Shown here one piece after another: positions 10,911-19,559 of a stretch of DNA of 32,014 nucleotides. Source of the stretch: Planctomycetaceae bacterium (lineage in GTDB: Bacteria; Planctomycetota; Planctomycetia; Planctomycetales; Planctomycetaceae); NCBI GenBank assembly GCA_013813775.1, contig JACCRE010000326.1:1-32014 (forward strand). The letters run 5' to 3'. Position 1 is the stretch's first letter. Each line of letters opens with the position of its first letter. Under the pieces are notes generated by a model. It saw only the letters and a list, made by a program, of their open reading frames with translations. It was not told the DNA's origin and made no database searches. The translations under genes were made by a program, and so were the position numbers.

Positions 10911-11636
10911 ATGCGAACAATTATGGTTGCACTCTCGGGCTTCTTCATTCCGGCATCCCTTGGGGAGCCACCGGCGAAAGTGCTGGATCTGTCGCGGTGG
11001 ATGCTCACGCTTCCCGTGGACACGGACCGTCGTGGAAGCCCGGATGAAATCAAACAGCCGGTGCTGGCGTCGTTCGTCGATCCAGATCGGTTTTTCGTCG
11101 ACGAGCAACGCAACGGCGTCGTCTTTCGAGCGCACTGCGGCGGCAAGACGACCAAAGGGTCTCGTTATCCGCGGTGCGAATTGCGTGAGATGAACGACGA
11201 CGGCAAGACGCGTGCGAGTTGGGAGACGCAGGGATCCGTCATCCACACCATGACGATGAGAGTCGCAATCACCAAGACGCCTCGTGTGAAGAAACACGTG
11301 GTGTGTGCGCAAATTCACGACGCGAGCGACGACGTCATGATGGTCCGCCTCGAAGGAAAGAAGCTTTTCGTCGAACGAAACGAGACCGGCGATGTCATGC
11401 TCGATGACGCCTACGAACTAGGAACGTCCTTCGATCTGAAGGTGCAGGCGCGCGAGGGAAGGATCAAGGTCTGGTATGACAGCGAGCTGAAATTGGATTG
11501 GGAAGCGTCGCGAACGGGCTGCTATTTCAAAGCCGGCTGCTACACTCAATCCAATCTGAGTCAAAATGATACCGCAGACGACTACGGTGAGGTCGTCATC
11601 AGCCAACTCCACGTCGGACACGAATCACAGCCGTGA
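10911..11636 (+). CDS. Secreted PL7 alginate lyase
   Basis: The 241-residue protein cleaves alginate by beta-elimination. All three PL7 signatures are visible: RCELRE (88-93, usual RxELR), QIH (134-136) and YFKAGCYTQ (205-213, usual YFKAGxYxQ). Catalysis uses the His of QIH and the Tyr of the last motif. An Ile in QIH is usually linked with activity on G-containing alginate rather than polyM; this is family knowledge and not proof here. Residues 1-18 (MRTIMVALSGFFIPASLG) form a likely Sec signal peptide. It is a single-domain enzyme without a carbohydrate-binding module. It ends 6 bp from the convergent epmA stop codon. It suggests an organism meeting brown-algal or bacterial alginate. Confidence 0.92.
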   Translation: MRTIMVALSGFFIPASLGEPPAKVLDLSRWMLTLPVDTDRRGSPDEIKQPVLASFVDPDRFFVDEQRNGVVFRAHCGGKTTKGSRYPRCELREMNDDGKTRASWETQGSVIHTMTMRVAITKTPRVKKHVVCAQIHDASDDVMMVRLEGKKLFVERNETGDVMLDDAYELGTSFDLKVQAREGRIKVWYDSELKLDWEASRTGCYFKAGCYTQSNLSQNDTADDYGEVVISQLHVGHESQP

Positions 11637-11642
11637 ACTCGA

Positions 11643-12680
11643 CTAGCGGGTTGCTCGTTCTTCGGTCAGAAAAGCTCGCACTCCGCCGATCGTATCTTTC
11701 CCAAGCGCGATCATCACAAGACGATCGAAGCCCAAGGCGACTCCGGAGCACGCGGGCAGGCCGTGCTCCATCGCCGCGAGCAGGCGGCTGTCCTCCGGCA
11801 GCGTGCGCAGGCCCAGCTCGGCTCGTTTCCGATTCTGTTCACAATTGCGTCGCCGCAGCTCTTTCGCGTCAAGCAGTTCGTGATAGCCGTTGCAGAGTTC
11901 GATGCCGTCGATGTACAGCTCGAAGCGTTCCGCGACAGGGGGATCGTCACCGCGAACCCTCGCGAGCGCCGCCTGCGAGGCCGGATAGTCGTAAAGGAAC
12001 GTCGGTCGCTCCACCCCAAGATGCGGCTCGACGACTTCGGCGAGGAGCAGATTGAGCCACGCGTCTCGGCTCGATTCCGCCACTAAGAGATACGGCGGAA
12101 TCGGCACGTCACGATCGCGAGCGAGTTTCGCAAGCTCTTCGACCGTCGATCGCAGCACTCGCTGTCCGGCGTAAAGCTGGAAGGCGTCGTCGTACGACAG
12201 ACGCTCGAAAGGCTTCGCGATGATTCGCGTTTCGCCGCAACGCAGTGCGGCGGCTTCGTTGAAGAAATCGCGGACGTATTCTTCCGTGAAGTTCATTTGC
12301 TCGAGGTAGGAGTCTCCAGGGCGATACCACTCGATGAGCGTGAACTCGGGATTGTGGAGCCGGCCGCGCTCGCCGTTGCGGAAGGCTCGAAACACCTCGA
12401 ACACCGGACCGCTGCCGCACGCGAGCAATCGCTTGAGCGAGAACTCGGGCGACGTTTGCAGAAACAGCTCCGGGCCGGACTGCGACGTCGGGTCGGGCAG
12501 GAAACGCGTTGAGAAGGGCTCAAGGTGAGCGTCGACGACGACGTCGGGCGATAACAGCGGCGTCTCGACTTCGAGATAGCCGTGCTGATCGAAAAACCGT
12601 CGCGTGAAAGACAGCAGAGCCGCGCGATGACGCAAGGTGTCGAGAGACGCCGTCGGGGCGAACTCGAACGCGTCGCTCAT
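11643..12680 (-). CDS. epmA: EF-P--(R)-beta-lysine ligase EpmA (PoxA/GenX)
   Basis: The 345-residue class II lysyl-tRNA-synthetase paralogue attaches (R)-beta-lysine to a conserved lysine of elongation factor P, helping ribosomes pass polyproline stretches. It has only the catalytic core without the anticodon-binding domain, the mark of EpmA against LysS. Motif 2 is FEVFRAFRNGERGR with HNPEFTLIEWYRPGD (about 94-123). Motif 3 is GVALGFDRLVMIALG near the C-terminus. The ATG overlaps the dsbD-like stop codon (ATGA, 12677-12680), so translation is probably coupled. The frame continues far upstream across the dsbD gene, but that part is a shadow. EpmB and EF-P are not in the window. Confidence 0.94.
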   Translation of the reverse strand: MSDAFEFAPTASLDTLRHRAALLSFTRRFFDQHGYLEVETPLLSPDVVVDAHLEPFSTRFLPDPTSQSGPELFLQTSPEFSLKRLLACGSGPVFEVFRAFRNGERGRLHNPEFTLIEWYRPGDSYLEQMNFTEEYVRDFFNEAAALRCGETRIIAKPFERLSYDDAFQLYAGQRVLRSTVEELAKLARDRDVPIPPYLLVAESSRDAWLNLLLAEVVEPHLGVERPTFLYDYPASQAALARVRGDDPPVAERFELYIDGIELCNGYHELLDAKELRRRNCEQNRKRAELGLRTLPEDSRLLAAMEHGLPACSGVALGFDRLVMIALGKDTIGGVRAFLTEERATR

Positions 12681-15073
12681 CGGACGTTCGCCGTCTTGAC
12701 CGCAGCCTGTGCGACGGCCGGGGGCTTCACGGCCTCCTCCAGCTTTTTCAGCAAGGTCGTCTGGCTGTAGACGCCTTCCAGAATGATCGGCTCGTTCGGC
12801 CGGTCGGCGGGAAAGATGACCGTCAGCGGCACGCCGACCACGCCGAAGCTGTCGAGCCACTGCTTGATCTCGCTCGATCCGTCGGAGAAGTCGGCCACCA
12901 GGGGCACCACGCCGTGTCGTTCGACGATCGCCTTCGTTTCCTCGGTGTTGAGAGCGAGCCGTTCGTTGGTCTTGCAGTTGAAGCAATAATCGGCGGTGAA
13001 GTCGACGAGAATCGGCTTGTTGTCCGCCCGCAAGGCGTTGAGACGAGCCGTCGAGAACGGCTCCCAGGCGAGCTTGTGCGTCGGCTCGACGCTGAGCGTG
13101 TAACCGAAGGCCGCGATTCCGGCGCCGAGCGCGACCGCCGCGGCGCTGACCGCTCGGCGTTTCATCGGCGAGAGGCTGAACTGCACCATACCGACCATCC
13201 ACAGGGCCAGCGCGATGCCCAGCAAGGCGACGAGCATCGGCATCAGCAGGTCGGTCCTGACCGAAGTCAGCAGCCACAGCGCGGTCGCCAACAGCAGAAA
13301 GCCGCCGAACTGCTTGAACTGCACCATCCACGCACCGGGCTTCGGCAAGAGCTTCACGGCTCCCGGCACGAGCCCGAACACGAGGTAAGGCGAGGCCATG
13401 CCCAGACCCATCGTCGCCCAAGTGAGGAACGTCACGGCGAGGGACTGCTTCATGCTCCAGAAAAGGACCGGGCCGACGAACGGACCCAGGCAAGGCGTCG
13501 CCAGCAACGTGGCGAAGACCCCCGTCAGAAACGCACCTGAAAGCCCCTCGTGACTCGCGGAACCGGCCGCCGAGCCGATCATCCCGGGAATCGGGATCTC
13601 GAACACCCCTAGCAGGCTCAGGCTCATCGCGAACACGACGCCGGCCATGGCGAGATTGAAGCGATCGCTTTGAAACAGCTTTCCGAAGCTGAAATCGGTG
13701 GTTGACAGGTCCAACGCCTGAAACAGCCACCCGAACCATTGCGGCAAGGCGGCCAGGGCCGCGAAGCACAGAAAGACGACGATGACGCCGACCGCGTACG
13801 ACGCGTTGAGGGTGAAGATCCGCCCCCGGTGATCACCGGCATGCTGCACGAAGCTCATGACCTTAATCGCCACGACCGGCAGCACGCAGGGCATCACGTT
13901 CAGGATCAGCCCGCCCAGAAAGGCCAGACCGAGATACAACGGCAGGTTCGCCTCGCCGGCGTCGTCGGCGGTGAAGGTGTCGGAAAGCGACGTCGGCGCC
14001 GGCAATGCGGCCGGCACAGGACCGGTGCCGTCCAGGTCGCCGAAGGCGAACACGATCGTCTTCGGCTGGTTGCAAAGCGCCTCGCGACAGGTCACGTAGT
14101 TGATCGAGCCTTCGACGCCGTAGGCGGCGTCATCGACGCGAAACTGACGCGACCAGGTGATCGATCCCCCATGCTCTTCGATCGGCGAGTCGCCGTCGCT
14201 CGTCTCCAGCGTCGAACGCTTCGGCGCGCGGTCGGCGACGAACATGTCTCCGATCGGCGTCAACCCCTTCGCCTTATCGAGCGAGAACGTCGTCGGCCTC
14301 GCGCCGGGAACCTTCGGCTGCGTCACCGCGTAGGTGTGCCAGCCGTCGTCGAGCGTCATCGTCGCATTGAGGGTGACGGTGTCTCCCGGTTGCGCGTTTT
14401 CCGGAGCGAGCGAGAAACGCAGCGTCGCCGGTCCCGGATTCTTGCCGACGAGCGGGGACTCGACGGAAGAGAAGGCCGCCGTGGCGGCCCCCGCCTCGGT
14501 CGGCGGGGCGTCAACCTTGGTGATCGATGTGATGAAAGATTCGTTCGTGCGCAGGCATTGTCCGCCTTCGCCAGAACTGCAATAGGTGCCGATGAACTTG
14601 CCGGCGACCTTGGCGATGGCCGGATCGACGATGCGCATTTGCCGCGTCCAGGCGACGCTGCCCGTGAATTCCTCGAGTTCGATGCCCAGCGTTTCGTCGA
14701 GCTTCACCTTGGGAGCATGATCGGCCTGAAACTCGCCGACCGGCGTCAGCCCGGGCGTCTCGGTCAGTTCGATCCGCGTGCGGCCGGCGTAGCCCTCGGC
14801 CATCGAGTAGAGGTGGAAGCCCTGCGGAATCGTCGCTTTCACGGTCAACGTCGCGACGGCTCCGGCCTTGAGGCGGTCGGTCGTGAGCGAAGTGTCGATT
14901 TGCAGCCCGCGCGAGGTGCCGCCGCCGATCGCGAGGCCGCCGCTCCGTTTCGAATCGAAGACGTTCAAGCCTTGTGCGGAGACTGATTGGCTCACGCTCG
15001 CGAAAAGTGCCGCGACGCACAGGAACCATCGCCATGAGTCGGACGACCGTCGTGTCGACGCGGGAGATTGCAT
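12677..15073 (-). CDS. DsbD-family thiol:disulfide interchange protein
   Basis: The 798-residue membrane protein passes electrons from cytoplasmic thioredoxin to the periplasm. A signal peptide (about 14-33) is followed by two DsbD-alpha-like beta-sandwich domains (about 55-190 and 205-345), each with a Cys pair (C165/C173 and C329/C334). The membrane domain (about 375-665, roughly eight helices) has its redox cysteines in MPCVLP (C396) and TPCLGP (C528). A C-terminal thioredoxin-like domain has CFNC at 697-700. Two alpha-like domains instead of one is an expanded arrangement. The start MQSPASTRR precedes the signal peptide; the longer upstream frame is low quality. It overlaps epmA by 4 bp. 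Confidence 0.93.
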   Translation of the reverse strand: MQSPASTRRSSDSWRWFLCVAALFASVSQSVSAQGLNVFDSKRSGGLAIGGGTSRGLQIDTSLTTDRLKAGAVATLTVKATIPQGFHLYSMAEGYAGRTRIELTETPGLTPVGEFQADHAPKVKLDETLGIELEEFTGSVAWTRQMRIVDPAIAKVAGKFIGTYCSSGEGGQCLRTNESFITSITKVDAPPTEAGAATAAFSSVESPLVGKNPGPATLRFSLAPENAQPGDTVTLNATMTLDDGWHTYAVTQPKVPGARPTTFSLDKAKGLTPIGDMFVADRAPKRSTLETSDGDSPIEEHGGSITWSRQFRVDDAAYGVEGSINYVTCREALCNQPKTIVFAFGDLDGTGPVPAALPAPTSLSDTFTADDAGEANLPLYLGLAFLGGLILNVMPCVLPVVAIKVMSFVQHAGDHRGRIFTLNASYAVGVIVVFLCFAALAALPQWFGWLFQALDLSTTDFSFGKLFQSDRFNLAMAGVVFAMSLSLLGVFEIPIPGMIGSAAGSASHEGLSGAFLTGVFATLLATPCLGPFVGPVLFWSMKQSLAVTFLTWATMGLGMASPYLVFGLVPGAVKLLPKPGAWMVQFKQFGGFLLLATALWLLTSVRTDLLMPMLVALLGIALALWMVGMVQFSLSPMKRRAVSAAAVALGAGIAAFGYTLSVEPTHKLAWEPFSTARLNALRADNKPILVDFTADYCFNCKTNERLALNTEETKAIVERHGVVPLVADFSDGSSEIKQWLDSFGVVGVPLTVIFPADRPNEPIILEGVYSQTTLLKKLEEAVKPPAVAQAAVKTANVR

Positions 15074-15414
15074 GCGAAGTCTCGTCGGCGGGCGCGGGAG
15101 GCGCGCCCGCAGTGTGGAAGATTTCAAGACTCGGCCGGAACCGCGTCGCTTCCATTCTACGCAACGGAGCGCGGCCGTGAATTCGGCCGATGATAGCCGA
15201 AGTGACGCGAGGCCGGCAACGCGATCCTGCCAGCGGAGGTGAACTCCCGTCTTGGTAAGCCGACGTTCGATTCGCATACAGAGCCGCGACCGTTCGGGAG
15301 CGTTTCCGAGCCGCTCCGTCCGCTCCCTTAAAGTATCGAGTTCGCTGTGCGTTCCCTCATCAACAAGGGCTGGTCCGCATATCGGACCCAACGTCAGATG
15401 CCGCGGGCATGCTC
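15074..15414. other. Intergenic region with a dispersed repeat
   Basis: 341 bp between the DUF1501 gene and the downstream dsbD-like gene, both on the minus strand. The only structure seen is the repeat/hairpin at 15281-15327. It should hold the dsbD promoter, but no convincing boxes were found. Confidence 0.4.
15281..15327. repeat. Dispersed GAGCCGCGACCGT repeat with a small hairpin
   Basis: GAGCCGCGACCGTTCGGGAG followed by CG (15281-15302) matches the left arm of the 21302-21376 palindrome at all but two positions (TC instead of AA). GGGAGCG (15296-15302) pairs with CGCTCCC (15321-15327). It lies downstream of the DUF1501 gene and could act as its terminator. Confidence 0.65.
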
Positions 15415-16902
15415 TCAGGCGAGGATTTCCCTCACGACATGGCCATGTACGTCCGTCAGCCGCCGGTCGATGCCGTCGTGACGGTAGGTGAGCCTCGTGT
15501 GATCGACGCCGAGCAGGTGCAGAATCGTGGCGTGCAGGTCGTAGCATTCGGTCTTCCCATCGGCGGCCTGGAGCGAGAAGTCGTCGCTTTGTCCATACGC
15601 CACCCCTGGCTTGATGCCGGCACCGGCGAGCCAGGTGACGAACGTGCCGCCGTTGTGGTCGCGTCCGGTCGCGCCCTGCGTGAACGGCATGCGGCCGAAT
15701 TCGGTGGTCCACACGACCAGGGTGTCTTCGAGCATGCCGCGTGATTTGAGATCGTGGACGAGCGCCGCCGTGGGGCGATCGACGCTGCGGGCGATCGTCG
15801 GCAGTTCGGTGTGGATGTCGCTGTGGTTGTCCCAGTTGTCTTTGGGGCCGCCGGCACCGCTCCAGACCTGCACGAACCGCACCCCGCGTTCGAGCAGCCG
15901 TCGGGCCGTCAGGCAGTTCCGGCCGAAGTCGGCCGTCTCCTTCTCGTCGAGGCCATACGCCGTATGCGTCGCCTCGCTCTCCTTTGAGAGGTCAAGTGCC
16001 TCGGGAGCGGCAAGCTGCATCTTCGCGGCGAGTTCATAAGACGCGATGCGCGCTTCGAGTCTCGAATCACCCGGGTGACGCTCGGCATGCCGAGCGTTGA
16101 TGCTGCCCAGCAGCTTCAAGCCGTCGGCTTCACTCGCCGTCGTGATCTCCTTTGCAAAAGCAGGCGGGGCGATGTCGTGAATCGGTGTCGGAGACGTCGG
16201 CCGCACGACCGTCCCCTGATGCTGTCGCGGAAGGAAGCCCGTCCCGAAGTTCTCGAGGTTGTTGTAAGGCAGGCCGCGCGGGTCGGGCAGCACGACGAAC
16301 GTGGGCAGATTGTCCGTCAGGTTTCCGAGCCCATATGAAATCCAGGCTCCCATGCTCGGAAATCCGGGCAGCAGGAAACCTGTATTTTGCAGATAGCTCG
16401 CCGGGCCATGCACGTTCGTCTTCGACGCCATCGCCATCAGGAAAGCGACTTCGTCGACGATCCCGGCCATGTGCGGCAGGACGTCGCTGACCCACCGGCC
16501 GCATTCACCGTATTGCTTGAAGGGGAACGGAGATTGCATCACCGCGCCCGGCAGGCTCGTCGCCGCGGCCTTGACGCCCAAATCGACCTGCTCGCCGTGC
16601 CGTTTTTCGAGTTCGGGCTTGTAGTCGAACGTGTCCATCTGGCTGACGCCGCCGTTCATGAAGAGCTGAACGACGCGTTTCACTTTCGCCCGATGGTGCA
16701 GCCCACCGTTGAGGTTGGCGTTTGCCGCATCGGCCGCAAATGCGTTCGAATGTCTCAGCAAATCAGCGAGCGCGATTCCGCCGAAGCCGCTTCCGAGACG
16801 AACGAGCGCATCGCGACGGGACAGGCATGGGATGCCGCAAGACGAGGAATGTCGTATATCGATCGGACTCAAACATCGGGTGGTCCGTTTTCGAGCGACC
16901 AT
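15415..16902 (-). CDS. DUF1501 protein (Tat-exported, sulfatase-like fold)
   Basis: The 495-residue protein belongs to the DUF1501 family that is greatly expanded in planctomycetes and has an alkaline-phosphatase/sulfatase-like fold; no biochemical role is established. A twin-arginine signal is present (SRRDALVRLGSGFGGIALADLL, starting at residue 28, hydrophobic core to about 50). Family motifs are RVVQLFMNGGVSQMDTFDYK, HNGGTFVTWLAGAG and the closing DHTRLTYRHDGIDRRLTDVH stretch. The start ATG 16900-16902 has GGAGA 5 nt upstream. The twin-arginine begins unusually far in, so translation could start later. In planctomycetes such genes often follow a DUF1549/DUF1553 cytochrome partner, absent here. 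It is divergent from the decarboxylase with 146 bp between them. Confidence 0.93.
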   Translation of the reverse strand: MVARKRTTRCLSPIDIRHSSSCGIPCLSRRDALVRLGSGFGGIALADLLRHSNAFAADAANANLNGGLHHRAKVKRVVQLFMNGGVSQMDTFDYKPELEKRHGEQVDLGVKAAATSLPGAVMQSPFPFKQYGECGRWVSDVLPHMAGIVDEVAFLMAMASKTNVHGPASYLQNTGFLLPGFPSMGAWISYGLGNLTDNLPTFVVLPDPRGLPYNNLENFGTGFLPRQHQGTVVRPTSPTPIHDIAPPAFAKEITTASEADGLKLLGSINARHAERHPGDSRLEARIASYELAAKMQLAAPEALDLSKESEATHTAYGLDEKETADFGRNCLTARRLLERGVRFVQVWSGAGGPKDNWDNHSDIHTELPTIARSVDRPTAALVHDLKSRGMLEDTLVVWTTEFGRMPFTQGATGRDHNGGTFVTWLAGAGIKPGVAYGQSDDFSLQAADGKTECYDLHATILHLLGVDHTRLTYRHDGIDRRLTDVHGHVVREILA

Positions 16903-17048
16903 GGAAGTCTCCCACGTTGTGCGACTCGCGATTGTTCAATTCGATTGTCGGCATTAACCGTCAACGATGCGACCCCTTGATGGGTAGGCAGGCGAGCATT
17001 GCGCGGCGTGTGTAGAATCATCGACCGCTTTCCGCACGGACCTATTCC

Positions 17049-18563
17049 ATGCCCGCCGACACCTCTGCCTCCCGCATCGCTGCTCTCTACAACCCCGAAT
17101 TCCTGCGTGAAGCGGGCCGACGGCTCGGCGAATTGCTCGCGGAGCACTTCCGCGGCGTGCAGAATCGCGAAACGTCGGTGTTGAACTGGCGGCATCCCGC
17201 CGAAAACGTCGCCGAGGCCGGAATGTTTCTCGACATGGGCACGGTTCAGCCCGCGCTGCCGATCCCCGATGAGGTCGGCGAACGGTTCGCGGTGCTCGTC
17301 CGCAAAGCGCTCGAGCGCGGCCAGAATCTGCATTCGCCGCGGTATGTCGGGCATCAGGTGCCGCCGCCGGTGCCGATCGCCGGGCTGTTCGACGCAGTGT
17401 CCGCCGCCACGAACCAGCCGATGGCGATCTACGAAATGGGCCCCTGGGCCACCGCGATCGAGACGGCGCTTGTCGAGCGGCTGGGAGCGAAACTCGGCTA
17501 TGCGAAGAACGGCTTCGCGGGCTTCGTGACGCATGGCGGTTCGATGGCGAACCTCACGGCATTGCTCACGGCGCGCAACGTCGCGATCGGTGACGCGTGG
17601 GAAGCGGGAGTGCCTCGCCAAGGCCGAATGCCGGTGCTCGTCGCACATGGCGAATCGCACTACTGCATCACGCGTTCAGCCGGCATTCTTGGATTAGGCA
17701 CGCGACAGGTCGTGAAAGCCGCGATCGACGATCGACGCCGCATCGATCCGGCCGCGCTCGATGCGCAGCTCACGACCCTCAAGCGGGAGAACCGTCTGCC
17801 GATCGCCGTCGCGGCGTCGTCCTGTGCGACCTTGATCGGTGCGTTCGATCCGCTCGAAGCGATCGCCGACGTCTGCGAGAAGCACGGCGTGTGGCTGCAC
17901 GTCGACGCCGCGCACGGCGGAGCCGTCGCTTTCAGCGAAGCTCATCGGCATCTCATCGCCGGCATCGAGAGGGCCGACAGCGTGGTGTGGGACGCGCACA
18001 AAATGATGCACGTGCCGGCGCTGTGCACCTTCGTGTTCTATAAGAACTCTGCGCATCGTTTCGAAGCCTTTCGGCAGGACGCCCCCTATCTGTTCGATCC
18101 CTCCGACCCGGGTCTTTCGGAGTACGACAGCGGCCTCAAAACGCTCGAGTGCACGAAACGAGGGGCTGCGTTCGGGCTGTGGGGGCTCTGGTCGCTGTTC
18201 GGCGAGTCGATTTTCGGCGACATCGTCGATGCGACGTTCCAACTCACGCGAGCGTTCTACGGATTGCTCTCCGATGCGGAGGACTTCATGCCTTTGCACG
18301 AGCCGCAGTGCAACATTCAGGTCTTCCGCCACGTTCCCGAGGAATTGCGAGCCGCGCCGGCGGACATCCTCGGCAGGTATCAGCTCGAACTGCGAAAGGA
18401 CATCGTCCGCAGCGGCACGTTCTACCTCGTGCCGTCGAACAAAGACGGCACCGCGGCCCTGCGATGCGCGATCATCAATCCGCTGACCACGCCAACGGAT
18501 CTCAATGATTTGTTGAACGAATTGCGAGCACGAGGTCGGTCGGTGCTTTCGCGACTTAAGTGA
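17049..18563 (+). CDS. PLP-dependent group II amino acid decarboxylase
   Basis: The 504-residue enzyme belongs to the glutamate/aromatic-L-amino-acid decarboxylase family (fold type I). GFVTHGGSMANLTAL (158-172) binds the PLP phosphate, HYCITRSAGILG (204-215) includes the His that stacks on PLP, HVDAAHGG (284-291) has the Asp contacting the pyridine nitrogen, and DAHKMM (315-320) has the Schiff-base Lys318. LHSPRYVGHQVPPP is the N-terminal substrate-side motif. The substrate cannot be assigned; glutamate, aspartate, tyrosine or a diaminobutyrate-type compound are all possible. The start ATG 17049 is clear. A large hairpin downstream (18605-18679) probably ends the transcript. Confidence 0.92.
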   Translation: MPADTSASRIAALYNPEFLREAGRRLGELLAEHFRGVQNRETSVLNWRHPAENVAEAGMFLDMGTVQPALPIPDEVGERFAVLVRKALERGQNLHSPRYVGHQVPPPVPIAGLFDAVSAATNQPMAIYEMGPWATAIETALVERLGAKLGYAKNGFAGFVTHGGSMANLTALLTARNVAIGDAWEAGVPRQGRMPVLVAHGESHYCITRSAGILGLGTRQVVKAAIDDRRRIDPAALDAQLTTLKRENRLPIAVAASSCATLIGAFDPLEAIADVCEKHGVWLHVDAAHGGAVAFSEAHRHLIAGIERADSVVWDAHKMMHVPALCTFVFYKNSAHRFEAFRQDAPYLFDPSDPGLSEYDSGLKTLECTKRGAAFGLWGLWSLFGESIFGDIVDATFQLTRAFYGLLSDAEDFMPLHEPQCNIQVFRHVPEELRAAPADILGRYQLELRKDIVRSGTFYLVPSNKDGTAALRCAIINPLTTPTDLNDLLNELRARGRSVLSRLK

Positions 18564-18604
18564 GCCAGCGAGACGACTTCGCTTTTTACCTCGCCGTAAA
18601 TGCG

Positions 18605-18679
18605 CCACCGCCGCCCGGCTCGAGGTCTCCGGACGACCGAAACGAATCGGTCTCGAGACCTCATGCCGGGCGGCGGTGG
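18605..18679. terminator. Large hairpin after the decarboxylase gene
   Basis: CCACCGCCGCCCGG (18605-18618) pairs perfectly with CCGGGCGGCGGTGG (18666-18679). The stem continues inward with two mismatches and an 8-bp GAGGTCTC/GAGACCTC segment. It starts 41 bp after the stop codon. There is no U-run, so it is a structural or bidirectional terminator, or a REP-like element, rather than a classic intrinsic terminator. Confidence 0.6.
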
Positions 18680-18719
18680 TCCGTCCGTGGCGTGACACCG
18701 TGGCAGGGTGTGACCGAAA

Positions 18720-18743
18720 GCGCGTCACCGACCGCGCGTCACC
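18720..18743. repeat. Direct repeat GCGCGTCACC x2
   Basis: Two perfect copies of GCGCGTCACC lie at 18720-18729 and 18734-18743 with 4 bp between them. They sit in the 408-bp gap before the cobalamin adenosyltransferase gene. They could bind a regulator, but nothing else supports that. Confidence 0.4.
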
Positions 18744-18918
18744 TTTCTGTTCGTTCGGCGGCGACCGGCTTCGTGGTCAATGAAACGGAATTGCATTCGT
18801 CGTGCCGACCGAGCGAAGTCCTTAGCCGCAAACCTCAAAAATGCGCGCAAGTCATTCCGTCGTTTCAGTTCGCATGCATGACGGCCGCTGAAGACGCCCT
18901 TCCAAAGCGTGTTTCGCT

Positions 18919-18933
18919 AGTGCAAACTGCACT
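18919..18933. promoter_or_regulatory. Operator-like palindrome upstream of the adenosyltransferase
   Basis: AGTGCA-AAC-TGCACT is a perfect 6-3-6 inverted repeat centred about 46 bp before the start codon. It could be a repressor site. No cobalamin-riboswitch B12 box is recognisable in the leader. The rest of 18680-18971 shows no gene. Confidence 0.3.
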
Positions 18934-18971
18934 CGCCCTGAGCGCGACCTGCACATCGAACAGGCATACCG

Positions 18972-19541
18972 ATGGTTTATCTTGATCGTCTTTACACCCG
19001 CAGCGGCGACGCCGGCGAAACCGGCCTGGGCGACGGCACTCGGATTCGAAAGACGCATGCGAGAATCGTCGCCCTGGGAGCCATCGACGAGCTGAACGCA
19101 ACTTTGGGACTGGCACTTGCCGGTGATCTCGCGGCCCCGGTGCGGGAAGCCCTGACGGGCCTGCAGAACGAGCTGTTCGACCTCGGGGCCGATATCTCGG
19201 TGCCGTTCGACGATCGAAACCCGCCGCGATTGCGGATTACGCCCGACCGCGTGATCGAATTGGAACGTCGCATCGATGCGGCGACAGCCCGGCTTGAACC
19301 CCTGACGAGTTTCGTGATGCCCGGCGGTTCCGTCGGCGCCGCGGCGTTGCATCTGGCTCGCACGGTGTGCCGCCGCGCCGAGGTCGATATTCTGCGACTC
19401 GCGGAGGCTGAAACCGTCAACGCCCAGGCCGCGATTTATCTCAATCGCCTCTCCGACCTGCTGTTCGCGCTGGCTCGCCTCGCGAACGGCGGCGGGAAAA
19501 ACGACGTGCTGTGGCAGCCCGGGGGCGAGAGAACCGTTTGA
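18972..19541 (+). CDS. PduO-type ATP:cob(I)alamin adenosyltransferase
   Basis: The 189-residue enzyme transfers adenosyl from ATP to cob(I)alamin to make coenzyme B12. The N-terminal ATP-binding motif YTRSGDAGETGLGDG (8-22) matches TRxGDxGxTxL. AIDELNATLG (37-46), FVMPGGS, the RRAE motif and the closing NRLSDLLFALAR are all diagnostic. Length is standard for the PduO catalytic domain, with no extra haem-binding domain. The start ATG 18972 is set by the family N-terminus. No B12-dependent enzyme is nearby, so the purpose of the cofactor here is unknown. It converges with a small membrane-protein gene, 18 bp between stops. Confidence 0.95.
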   Translation: MVYLDRLYTRSGDAGETGLGDGTRIRKTHARIVALGAIDELNATLGLALAGDLAAPVREALTGLQNELFDLGADISVPFDDRNPPRLRITPDRVIELERRIDAATARLEPLTSFVMPGGSVGAAALHLARTVCRRAEVDILRLAEAETVNAQAAIYLNRLSDLLFALARLANGGGKNDVLWQPGGERTV

Positions 19542-19559
19542 GGCTTCAGCAGTTCACGA

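Noticed and set aside
12681-13769. Extension of the epmA frame about 360 codons upstream across the dsbD-like gene
   Set aside because: EpmA is complete from MSDAFEF at 12680 with the expected length. The extension is the +1 frame of dsbD and is unlike any protein.
15074-15712. Upstream extension of the dsbD frame by 213 codons
   Set aside because: The extension is Arg/His-rich and precedes a good signal peptide at residue 14 of the shorter form. It runs into the DUF1501 gene.
17694-18728. A 344-codon open frame antisense to the PLP decarboxylase
   Set aside because: The decarboxylase on the plus strand has every family motif. The antisense frame has none and no ribosome-binding site.
18680-18971. 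Possible cobalamin riboswitch before the B12 adenosyltransferase
   Set aside because: No B12-box sequence or the usual multi-stem layout could be found. Only a hairpin, a direct repeat and a small palindrome are present.
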